A stretch of 8,511 bases of DNA from an uncultured Oscillospiraceae bacterium (GTDB lineage Bacteria > Bacillota > Clostridia > Oscillospirales > Ruminococcaceae), in assembly GCA_934408835.1 (NCBI GenBank), contig CAKRVU010000044.1, positions 1 through 8,511 on the forward strand. Reading direction: 5' to 3'. The notes beneath the pieces were generated by a model. That model was not told the origin of the DNA. It ran no database searches and worked only from the letters and a program-made list of their open reading frames with translations. This document shows positions 1 to 5,686 of this stretch, piece by piece; position 1 is the first letter of the stretch, and every line of letters starts with the position of its first letter. The translations under genes were made by a program, and so were the position numbers.

Positions 1-311
1 TTGGAATCTGCGTTGTCCTGCTGAATGCCCGCATTAGAACTTTGGGTTTTCAGGGTGTTTTCACCTGCCAGCTTGAGCGTGACGCTTCCGCTGCCGGCGA
101 GTTCCATTGCCGCCTCGTAGGGGGTATTGATATTTACACCGTTTAAAGTGATGGTGACGTCGTCAGACGCTGTCACTTTAATTTGGTCCGTAGTGGTAGT
201 TACGCCGGTTGGCATTTGAATGGTGTACGCACCGCCTCCGGTGATGGTAACGACATCATTTTCGTAAGTGTATCCATTGGGATCACCGGTGACATCGAGA
301 CCGTTTGACAT
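1..311 (-). repeat. Second copy of the beta-rich module (partial)
   Basis: The protein encoded here (residues about 357-459) repeats the module encoded at about 990-1298. Matching landmarks in order are NGYTYEND versus SPYTYTDD, DDVTITLNGVNINT versus DDVTIKLKGVNINT, GSVTLKLAGENTL versus GTVTLQLAEENTL, and AGIQQDNA in both. The protein is therefore modular: module, glycine repeats, module. By symmetry a second glycine-repeat block probably follows outside the window. Confidence 0.8.
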
Positions 312-1379
312 TGCAGATACTTCGCTATGAAAATAGCTGTAGTCCATGGTTATCCTTGTAATGTCTGTCTCTGCAGCGAATGGAGAGCCTTGGACGCGCC
401 CTGCGGCCGCCTGGTTCATACCCGCTGTCACTGTAATTTGTCTACCGGTTGGGGGAGATACCATGAGTGTGCCGGGGTGATCAGGGTCGCCAATACCGCT
501 GCAATCTAAGCTGCCGGAGGCTGTTACAGTACCGCCCTTGATGGTAACGCTGCCGCCGTTTCCGCTGTCAGACTTACCTTTTCCGCTGCCGATACCAGCG
601 CCGCCGCTGTCATTCAGACTGGAAGCATTGACTATACCGCCGTTGATGGTGACGTTGCCGCCATTGCCGCCAATACCACTATTACCATTGCCATATCCGC
701 CGCCGATACCCGCGCCTCCAAAATCGCTGGTTGCTGTTACCGAGCCGCCGTTGATGGTGACGTTGCCGCCGTTACCGCCGTTGCCGTCGCCATATCCGCC
801 GCCGATACCTGCGCCGAAGTATCCGGTTGCTGTGATAGTACCGCCGTTGATGATGACGTTGCCGCCATTGCCGCCGGTATAGCCTGCCATTATAGTGGAG
901 TATCCGCCGATACCGGCGCCGCCGCCGATCGCGTTGAGGGTTCCGCTGGTGCTGCCGTCGCCCGCCGCGCTGGTAATAATCAGCTGTGCGCTTGCATTGT
1001 CCTGCTGGATACCTGCTTGAGTGTCGCCGGATTCCAGTGTGTTTTCTTCTGCCAGTTGGAGTGTGACCGTTCCGCTGCCGCTTAGCTTCAGTGCTGCTCC
1101 GGACGCTCCATCCGTATTAATGTTCACTCCCTTCAGTTTGATCGTGACATCATCGGATGTTGTTACCTCGATATGGTCTTTGGTGGAAGTTACGCCGTCA
1201 GCCATCGTGATAACATACTGACCGCCCTCTGAAATGGTCAGCAGATCATCCGTGTAAGTGTATGGGGAGCCGCCGTCTTTGGTGACGACGAGGTCATTTC
1301 CCGTTGCCCACACGACAGTGGGCAGCAACGTCACAACCATACACAAACTCAATAATGTCGATATCAGTTTTTTCGTCAT
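1..1379 (-). CDS. Secreted/surface repeat protein, 5' part (carbohydrate-binding-domain-like, glycine-rich beta-helix repeats)
   Basis: This frame stays open from ATG 1379 to the left edge: 459 complete codons with no stop, so the C-terminus lies outside the window. An AGGAGG ribosome site (1391-1397) precedes the ATG. Residues 1-25 form a Sec signal peptide: MTKK, a hydrophobic core, then VVWA before T26; no lipobox is seen. Residues about 28-130 are a beta-rich module (YTYTDD, ITMADGVT, DDVTIKLKGVNINT, AGIQQDNA). Residues about 145-292 are four glycine-rich repeats built on GAGIGGG followed by GGNVTINGGTVTA. A second copy of the first module starts near residue 358 and continues off the edge. 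This organisation resembles clostridial surface proteins annotated as carbohydrate-binding-domain (Cthe_2159-like) or right-handed beta-helix proteins. Export is well supported; sugar or polymer binding is inferred from the family, and the ligand is unknown. A cell-wall anchor, if present, would lie beyond the window. Confidence 0.85.
   Translation of the reverse strand, partial: MTKKLISTLLSLCMVVTLLPTVVWATGNDLVVTKDGGSPYTYTDDLLTISEGGQYVITMADGVTSTKDHIEVTTSDDVTIKLKGVNINTDGASGAALKLSGSGTVTLQLAEENTLESGDTQAGIQQDNASAQLIITSAAGDGSTSGTLNAIGGGAGIGGYSTIMAGYTGGNGGNVIINGGTITATGYFGAGIGGGYGDGNGGNGGNVTINGGSVTATSDFGGAGIGGGYGNGNSGIGGNGGNVTINGGIVNASSLNDSGGAGIGSGKGKSDSGNGGSVTIKGGTVTASGSLDCSGIGDPDHPGTLMVSPPTGRQITVTAGMNQAAAGRVQGSPFAAETDITRITMDYSYFHSEVSAMSNGLDVTGDPNGYTYENDVVTITGGGAYTIQMPTGVTTTTDQIKVTASDDVTITLNGVNINTPYEAAMELAGSGSVTLKLAGENTLKTQSSNAGIQQDNADS
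505..945 (-). repeat. Four in-frame glycine-rich tandem repeats
   Basis: The core motif, read on the plus strand as CCGCCGTTGATGGTGACG or a near variant, begins at 532, 637, 745 and 841. The spacings are 105, 108 and 96 bp, all multiples of three. Read on the coding strand, each unit gives GAGIGGG-(variable Gly/Asn/Asp)-GGNVTINGGTVTA, a pattern expected of rungs in a parallel beta-helix. DNA similarity between units is high, so this stretch could gain or lose units by slippage or recombination without shifting the frame. Confidence 0.85.
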
Positions 1380-1815
1380 TTTTTTCTATTCCTCCTCACA
1401 CTGATTATTTTACTTACCTATTTGATACAGATTGGTATCCCTCCTTCCATCGTTTTTTGGCAAATGCGGGATGTGCTGATACGACGATAGAAACCGCCCT
1501 TATTAGAGTGCGACCCGGTTTGCCGGTGCATAAGCTGTCACCGCCTTTTGACAACTGCGTTGTATGGGGGATGAATCCTGAGGTTACTGCATTGGATTTG
1601 CGTCATATATCCCTGGTGAAGCGGGTAGAGATGCAGCCAGACGACGCGGCTGCGCGAGGCAACCGGCAGCGAACTGCCAATTTTTTCATATGAGACGACG
1701 TTGGTATTTATTCTGAAGAGGGGCATCCATGGGAGGCTATCTATTGCGCCGTCTGATGAATACGGGGGTGTTCAGGAGACTACTGCAAGGCTCCTTCTGG
1801 ACGAAAATCATATAG
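1380..1815. other. Intergenic region without a recognisable gene
   Basis: About 435 bp separate the surface-protein start from the stop of the TetR-hydrolase gene. Short frames are open on both strands (for example plus 1304-1693 and minus 1538-1726), but none has a good ribosome site with a recognisable protein, and they overlap each other. The stretch holds the ribosome site for the surface protein, three copies of TTGGTAT (1432, 1701, 1832; the last lies just inside the neighbouring gene), and a small plus-strand hairpin with a T-run (1665-1686). No riboswitch class was recognised. It may be a long 5' leader, a decayed gene or a small-RNA locus; the sequence does not decide. Confidence 0.5.
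1665..1686 (+). terminator. Possible plus-strand intrinsic terminator (orphan)
   Basis: GGCAG-CGAA-CTGCC forms a 5-bp GC-rich stem with a tetraloop. Two A's and six T's (1681-1686) follow on the plus strand. The polarity is opposite to both neighbouring genes, so if real it would end an unannotated plus-strand transcript. The stem is short and chance is possible. Confidence 0.3.
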
Positions 1816-3489
1816 TCAATTTTGAATCGAATTGGTATTCAAATCGTAGTTTGTGATGTCGTCCCAATGACGTCTCATCACGATTTGAGCAGTTAAATCG
1901 GTGTTATGATACACGATAGACCACTGGGTATTACTGGTGATATCGAGAGGGTTCACATCCTGCGCAGACGCTTTGATGGCTATCCAGGCAGTATCGTTGG
2001 TGGCAGTTCCTTTGTTTTGATTGATCACATTCATTACTGCGTCGTAACGCTCTTTGCCGTGACCGTAGATTCCGTTTTTCTGATTTGGTAACACGACATC
2101 TTGATATAGGATAAAGAAATTGGTCACCGCTTCGGATGGGGTTGCCACCAGCTGGCGTGTTTTACTATTACAGTCGTATTCGATGACGCGACCGTCGCCT
2201 GAGGCGTCTGTGATATAAAAGTGATAATCTCTGCCGCTTGAGGCGAACATATCATAGCCGCGCAGGAGGTTTACGGCTTCTTCTGTTGTCGCGGCGCGAT
2301 CGAGAACCAATCGTATAGCCAGCGTTGTCGATATAGTTGGCTTGCCGCTATTTTGATGGGTAGGCTCACTGTCAAGCGTTAACACGGCGATTGACACGCC
2401 CTTTTCATTCATGCCGTCAAGACAAATAAACGGCGTTGTCAGGGTTTCTAGTCTCTTTTTTATATTTTCTTCTGGGGCGTTTGCCGATATATTGTCAAGT
2501 GCAGCAAAAGCTACCGACTTATATCCATCTTTTGGGGTGCAGTAGACAAGCATTGCGGAAGTATTGTTTTTGAAATCGTAGTTGCGACCCATCCGAACGC
2601 TACCGTCGGCGCCGGTCATCGTAAAGGCTGTACAACCAAAATGCGGCGCTTTGATTTTGACTGGGAAATAAGGCAGCGCCTCTTTTGTGATTGCCTCGAT
2701 CATCGTTTGGTCGTCTTGAATTCCGTAATTGATGATATGATCGAGCTGATAATCGTACTTGATATCCATCCGGTAGAGGTTATATCCATCATCGTAGGAT
2801 GTGAGTTTCTCAATGGAAAAATCAAATTTCATTGACAGCGCGGCGAACAGCTCTTGCATAACCTTCCAGGCGATCTCACGGATGTTCAGTTTTGCGATAT
2901 AGTTTAATATTTCCTGTTGCTCTTCCTTTGGCACCTCAAACAGATTCAGGCTCATGCTTAGAAAGCGGGCTAGTTTGCGTTCCAGCGTGAAGTACATATC
3001 GCATTTTTGAGCCATAAAGCCGCGCATAAACGCCGATGTTCCGATTTCCATTTCATAGAAGTCGCTCTCGCTGAAATCTGGCAGATAGGGACCGAAAATA
3101 TGCTGCAGTTTTACGGCGGTTTTTTCGTTGATGATTCGAATGCTGTCCGGTTGAGTATAGGCTTCCACATAAATTTCACGCAGGTTTTCGTTTAACTCTG
3201 CAAGGGTAAGTTGAACAGAGGTTTCCACTGCGTACAACAGCGTTGGCTTTTCGGTATTTCCAACGATCTGCTCGGCAATATCGAATTGATTTTCAAACAT
3301 AAACTCGGTAAGTTCTGTCAGCACGCTGCCCTTGGTTTTATAAATATTATAGAATGTACTTGGTGTAACGCCTGCCTCTTTCAATATTTCTGCGGCCGTT
3401 GTTTTACAATATCCTTTTTCGAGAAACAACCGCACACAGGCGGATAAAATCCGCTTTTTCGAATCCTTTTTTTCGTATCGGCTAGCTAT
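1816..3489 (-). CDS. TetR-family regulator fused to an Ntn-type linear amide C-N hydrolase (C45/choloylglycine-hydrolase-like)
   Basis: The frame is open up to an upstream ATG at 3546; residue numbers here count from that ATG (576 codons). Residues about 28-77 are a TetR helix-turn-helix (KKRILSACVRLFLEKG, then AGVTPSTFYNIYKTKGSVL), and 78-225 are an all-helical TetR ligand-domain-sized segment. Residues about 248-576 are a hydrolase of the choloylglycine/C45 type. Cys305 follows Gly304 (HFGCTAF) as the expected autoproteolytic nucleophile. GRNYDF supplies Arg321 and Asp324, GMNEKG supplies Asn380, VTNFF supplies Asn476 and KERYDAV supplies Arg500. ITDASGDGRVIEY and WSIVYHNTD are further family signatures. 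Family members cleave linear amides such as bile-salt conjugates, penicillin V or N-acyl compounds; the substrate here is unknown. No signal peptide is seen, so it is cytoplasmic. The start was set from the only good ribosome site (AAAGGAG, 3498-3504). The codon 8 nt after it is ATA (3489-3487), giving ATA-Ala-Ser-Arg-Tyr. The ATG at 3546 lies inside the -10 box and ATG 3534 would be nearly leaderless. Both domains look intact; the start is uncertain. Confidence 0.85.
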   Translation of the reverse strand: MASRYEKKDSKKRILSACVRLFLEKGYCKTTAAEILKEAGVTPSTFYNIYKTKGSVLTELTEFMFENQFDIAEQIVGNTEKPTLLYAVETSVQLTLAELNENLREIYVEAYTQPDSIRIINEKTAVKLQHIFGPYLPDFSESDFYEMEIGTSAFMRGFMAQKCDMYFTLERKLARFLSMSLNLFEVPKEEQQEILNYIAKLNIREIAWKVMQELFAALSMKFDFSIEKLTSYDDGYNLYRMDIKYDYQLDHIINYGIQDDQTMIEAITKEALPYFPVKIKAPHFGCTAFTMTGADGSVRMGRNYDFKNNTSAMLVYCTPKDGYKSVAFAALDNISANAPEENIKKRLETLTTPFICLDGMNEKGVSIAVLTLDSEPTHQNSGKPTISTTLAIRLVLDRAATTEEAVNLLRGYDMFASSGRDYHFYITDASGDGRVIEYDCNSKTRQLVATPSEAVTNFFILYQDVVLPNQKNGIYGHGKERYDAVMNVINQNKGTATNDTAWIAIKASAQDVNPLDITSNTQWSIVYHNTDLTAQIVMRRHWDDITNYDLNTNSIQN

Positions 3490-3497
3490 TATAATCA

Positions 3498-3504
3498 CTC
3501 CTTT
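3498..3504 (-). promoter_or_regulatory. Ribosome binding site upstream of a non-canonical ATA start
   Basis: AAAGGAG on the minus strand is a good Shine-Dalgarno sequence. The in-frame codons after it are GTG (overlapping the site), ATT, ATA, ATA, GCT. Optimal spacing (8 nt) points to the second ATA at 3489-3487. No ATG, GTG or TTG occurs at a suitable distance. The start is either a rare ATA/ATT start, a mutated ATG, or a base-call error. Confidence 0.6.
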
Positions 3505-3514
3505 AAAACATGTC

Positions 3515-3532
3515 GTTGGAATGCATTCCAAC
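3515..3532. promoter_or_regulatory. Probable TetR-type operator, 18-bp perfect palindrome
   Basis: GTTGGAATGCATTCCAAC is a perfect inverted repeat. It lies directly downstream of the -10 box of the TetR-hydrolase gene, over or just after the predicted transcription start and upstream of the ribosome site. TetR dimers typically bind palindromes of this size, and occupancy here would block initiation. Autorepression by the fusion protein is the natural inference. Confidence 0.75.
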
Positions 3533-3541
3533 ATCAGTTTC

Positions 3542-3570
3542 AGCATAACATATTTTCAACAAAAATGCAA
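3542..3570 (-). promoter_or_regulatory. Sigma-A-type promoter of the TetR-hydrolase gene
   Basis: On the minus strand, -35 TTGCAT (3570-3565) is followed by a 17-bp spacer and -10 TATGCT (3547-3542), with an extended TG one base before the -10. Transcription would begin near 3535. This puts the ATG at 3546 upstream of the transcript and leaves the palindrome at the transcription start. Confidence 0.7.
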
Positions 3571-3637
3571 GCGTTTATTGAGATTTCGTTGGGTTTGTGA
3601 TCAGGGGATTTACAACAAGCTTTCTCCATATTTTAGG

Positions 3638-3726
3638 CTGTAGCAACAGTCCGAACGTTTCAAATGGACGGATGTAATGAGGTGCGGCAGCTGCTTACAA
3701 ATTTGTCAAGGTCTTGTTGCAGACAG
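3638..3726. repeat. Interrupted inverted repeat in the gap between the merR and tetR-like genes
   Basis: CTGT-A-GCAACA (3638-3648) can pair with TGTTGC-AG-ACAG (3715-3726), giving ten base pairs around a small internal loop and enclosing about 66 nt. An inner GTCC/GGAC match is also possible. No T-run follows on either strand, so it is not a standard intrinsic terminator. It lies just downstream of the MerR stop codon and may be a transcript-end structure or chance. Confidence 0.3.
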
Positions 3727-3741
3727 TGCGGTGTGTCCCAT

Positions 3742-4500
3742 TTATTTTACAGATTCCTGTTTGTCAATTTCTTTCTTTTTACAATAGACGGAAATCGCTT
3801 GTTTTAAAAATTCAGCAGTACCGTCGCCGCCGGCTTGGTCAATATTGCGTTTCATTCGTTCGTCGGATACATACATCTGGCTTAATCCACTTAAAACGTC
3901 AAGAGTGCAATGATAATAGTTCTCTGTAATCAACGTTTGCAATTGTTTTACTTGTTCTTGAACCTCCTTTTGGGCGGGCGGGAGTTTGCGAAGCGACCCA
4001 ATTTTTGCAAACAGGGACATTAATCTGTTAGACGCTGTATCAAGCTCCTGTTTTGTCTTACCCTTTGTTTTTTGCACATACTCTTTATATTCTTTGGTGG
4101 AACCCCATCTTTGTTTTACCTCTTCTGTATACTTGTCAATCTCTGATTTTTCGAATGCTTGAAATGCCATAATATTTACTCCTTCTCGCTGGATTTTGCG
4201 GGCAAAGGAAATGAGTTCTTCCAAATGATTTCGCCGCAGCTCCAATAATGTAATCTGTTGTACCAATGCTTCTTTGACGTCAAATGTGGGGTTATCGAGA
4301 ATTGCTTTGATTTCCTTTAACGGAAACTCCAATTCGCGAAATATCAAAATACTCTGTAAGCGCTCAAGCGCTGCATCGTCGTATAAGCGATAACCGGCTT
4401 TTGTCAGTTTTGCGGGTTTTAACAGACCGATTGCGTCATAGTGACGAAGCGTACGAACGCTGATTCCTGTGAGTTTGCTCACCTCGGATACAGTTCGCAT
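3742..4500 (-). CDS. MerR-family transcriptional activator with TipAS-type ligand domain
   Basis: The 252-residue protein has a MerR winged helix at residues about 2-70 (VSEVSKLTGISVRTLRHYDAIGLL, then the wing GYRLYDD). A coiled-coil dimerisation helix follows at about 75-105 and a TipAS domain at about 115-240 (EVKQRWGSTKEYKEY, NYYHCTLDVLSGLSQMYVSDERM, NIDQAGGDGTAEFLKQAI). TipAS domains in TipAL and Mta-type regulators bind hydrophobic or peptide antibiotics, and the bound form distorts promoters with long spacers to activate them. Total length matches TipAL-type proteins. The start at 4500 is chosen because AGGAGG (4512-4507) lies 6 nt upstream; an in-frame ATG at 4521 has no ribosome site. 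It sits 13 nt after the DUF2268 gene and shares its MerR-type promoter, so it probably controls its own operon. The inducer cannot be read from the sequence. Confidence 0.9.
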   Translation of the reverse strand: MRTVSEVSKLTGISVRTLRHYDAIGLLKPAKLTKAGYRLYDDAALERLQSILIFRELEFPLKEIKAILDNPTFDVKEALVQQITLLELRRNHLEELISFARKIQREGVNIMAFQAFEKSEIDKYTEEVKQRWGSTKEYKEYVQKTKGKTKQELDTASNRLMSLFAKIGSLRKLPPAQKEVQEQVKQLQTLITENYYHCTLDVLSGLSQMYVSDERMKRNIDQAGGDGTAEFLKQAISVYCKKKEIDKQESVK

Positions 4501-4506
4501 AGGTTC

Positions 4507-4512
4507 CCTCCT
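4507..4512 (-). promoter_or_regulatory. Ribosome binding site fixing the MerR start at 4500
   Basis: AGGAGG lies 6 nt before ATG 4500, immediately after the stop of the upstream gene (4516-4514). The alternative ATG at 4521, which would overlap that stop, has no purine-rich site before it. Confidence 0.75.
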
Positions 4513-4513
4513 G

Positions 4514-5434
4514 TCATTCATTTGATTTATCCCAAAAATCGTCGGTCGCTTCCAGTATCTCGGTTGCCGGAAGAAGCGTGATGTCTACAATGCTCTTTCC
4601 GGTTTTATTCAAGTAATGCTTTATCAGATGATAACCACAGGCATATCCTGCGCAATAGGGCAGTCCGACAGGCGGACAGTGCTGCAGGGCGGCCAGGTCG
4701 TCTCCATACAGATAGGCGTTAAGGTTTTGCAGACCTCGTACGTTTAAGTGATCGCGTATGATGGGTTTGATATAGGTATTTAATGTTTTCTCATCCGTCT
4801 TTGTCACCCAAGGACCTGCTTTTTCTTCCCCATATAGATGTGCAGCGAAATTGTCTGCAATGCCTTCGTTTACAATCATTTCCCCGAGGGTAATGTCGCT
4901 ATTCCATTGAATAAACTGGAACCGCACGTTATGATTGGTTTCGTGGGCAAAAACAGCCGGAAGTTTTTCAATGGTATTGTCGTTTGGAACCAGAAAGGAA
5001 AGAAGATAGCCGGGAATACCGCCATCCCCGCAATATCCGTCGCTCATGATAAGATAGGGGTTGGTTTCGTCCGCCAATAAAATAGAAAACAGATACTCCT
5101 GAACCGGCAGCTTGATCCCACTGTTAGTAAAACAATCCAATGATTTTTGGATGGATTCTTCGCAGGCGAGCCAAAGCTTGTCTGATGAGATCGCTTTTAT
5201 ATTGGCAAATGTTGTTTCGTCTATACTGGTCGGAGGCAGATATCCATACATTGCGCTTGCCTTTATAACGTCAAAACCATCCGGTGTTGCCGCTTTCATG
5301 GGGATGCCGTAACATGCCCATTTCCTTTCAAATGGTTTCATCAGCTCCTTTCGATAAATGTCATTTTTTTGTTCGGACGGCGCATTCGCAATGCTTAAAT
5401 AGACGCGGTCTGAACGGATAGCAGTTATTTTCAT
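4514..5434 (-). CDS. DUF2268-type putative zinc-dependent protease
   Basis: The protein is 306 residues from ATG 5434. The frame is open upstream to 5614, but AGAAAGG (5450-5444) lies 9 nt before 5434, and the promoter lies at 5461-5491, inside that extension. Residues 164-168 are HETNH, an HExxH zinc motif. After 21 residues comes the Glu of NEGIAD (Glu190), the expected third ligand, as in DUF2268 and other gluzincin-like proteins. The region around it (LPAVFAHETNHNVRF, LGEMIVNEGIADNFAAHLYG) fits that family. There is no signal peptide or membrane segment, so it is probably cytoplasmic. The substrate is unknown, and family members are mostly uncharacterised. It is the first gene of an operon with the MerR/TipAS regulator, so its expression is probably induced by that regulator's ligand. 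The C-terminal part contains several Cys residues (PPVGLPYCAGYACGYHL) of unknown role. Confidence 0.82.
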   Translation of the reverse strand: MKITAIRSDRVYLSIANAPSEQKNDIYRKELMKPFERKWACYGIPMKAATPDGFDVIKASAMYGYLPPTSIDETTFANIKAISSDKLWLACEESIQKSLDCFTNSGIKLPVQEYLFSILLADETNPYLIMSDGYCGDGGIPGYLLSFLVPNDNTIEKLPAVFAHETNHNVRFQFIQWNSDITLGEMIVNEGIADNFAAHLYGEEKAGPWVTKTDEKTLNTYIKPIIRDHLNVRGLQNLNAYLYGDDLAALQHCPPVGLPYCAGYACGYHLIKHYLNKTGKSIVDITLLPATEILEATDDFWDKSNE

Positions 5435-5460
5435 ATCATTATTCCTTTCTCGTTTTTTAT

Positions 5461-5491
5461 ATAATAAACGATCACGCAGCGTGAGAGTCAA
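5461..5491 (-). promoter_or_regulatory. MerR-type promoter/operator with 19-bp spacer
   Basis: On the minus strand, -35 TTGACT (5491-5486) and -10 TATTAT (5466-5461) are separated by 19 bp instead of 17. The spacer contains the dyad TCACGC-T-GCGTGA (5484-5472). A long spacer with an internal dyad is the hallmark of promoters activated by MerR-family regulators, which twist the DNA to realign the boxes. The transcript would start near 5454, just before the ribosome site of the DUF2268 gene. The MerR/TipAS protein of the same operon is the likely activator. Confidence 0.82.
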
Positions 5492-5579
5492 TAGGAGGAA
5501 TTGTTTTTTTAAAATGCGAAGCGGGAAGTTTGGGATTTGCCCGAAAACTATGGCATAGAGCGGGGCGATGATTTGAGAG

Positions 5580-5589
5580 GTTGCGCAAC
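5580..5589. repeat. Short palindrome GTTGCGCAAC
   Basis: This perfect 10-bp palindrome lies in the divergent region between the DUF2268 operon and the symporter. It is the first of three closely spaced inverted repeats leading to the symporter gene. It could be a regulator site; no regulator was identified. Confidence 0.35.
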
Positions 5590-5597
5590 ATGGAATG

Positions 5598-5614
5598 GTG
5601 CGATTACGGCGCAC
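5598..5614. repeat. Hairpin GTGCG-7-CGCAC
   Basis: Five-bp GC-rich arms (5598-5602 and 5610-5614) enclose 7 nt. It is followed by a G-rich stretch rather than T's, so it is not an intrinsic terminator for the plus strand. Confidence 0.3.
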
Positions 5615-5621
5615 GGGGGCG

Positions 5622-5655
5622 GTCGGTTTGGCTGAATACTTGTTTGAAAACCGGC
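5622..5655 (+). promoter_or_regulatory. Leader hairpin upstream of the symporter
   Basis: GTCGGTTT (5622-5629) can pair with AAACCGGC (5648-5655) over eight base pairs, including one G-U, with an 18-nt loop. It ends 17 nt before the symporter ribosome site (5673-5678). It may act in the 5' leader or be an operator; no known riboswitch signature accompanies it. Confidence 0.35.
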
Positions 5656-5672
5656 ATATGAATGCTTGTGGG

Positions 5673-5678
5673 AAGGAG
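5673..5678 (+). promoter_or_regulatory. Ribosome binding site fixing the symporter start at GTG 5687
   Basis: AAGGAG lies 8 nt before GTG 5687. The in-frame TTG at 5666 would place this site inside the coding sequence and lacks its own ribosome site. Confidence 0.75.
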
Positions 5679-5686
5679 TGAGGTCT

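Noticed and set aside
538..882. Plus-strand 114-codon proline-rich open frame
   Set aside because: It is the antisense of the glycine-repeat region of the surface protein; proline runs are what antisense GGC/GGN codons produce. It has no ribosome site.
1434..1560. Cyclic-di-GMP (GEMM) riboswitch upstream of the surface-protein gene
   Set aside because: Some C- and G-rich hairpins are present on the minus strand, but the conserved GEMM core and its tetraloop-receptor pair were not found.
1304..1693. Plus-strand 129-codon open frame across the surface-protein start and the gap
   Set aside because: It begins antisense to the signal peptide, lacks a ribosome site, and encodes nothing recognisable.
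1729..1815. Plus-strand 28-codon frame from ATG 1729 with GAGGGG upstream
   Set aside because: A ribosome-like site is present, but the peptide is very short and unrecognised, with no promoter. It is not enough to call a gene.
5435..5614. Sixty-codon N-terminal extension of the DUF2268 protein
   Set aside because: The extension covers the MerR-type promoter and has no ribosome site; the start at 5434 has one.
5435..5672. Glycine riboswitch upstream of the AGCS symporter
   Set aside because: The conserved glycine-aptamer core motifs (GGAGAGA-like and AAAGGACAG-like) are absent.
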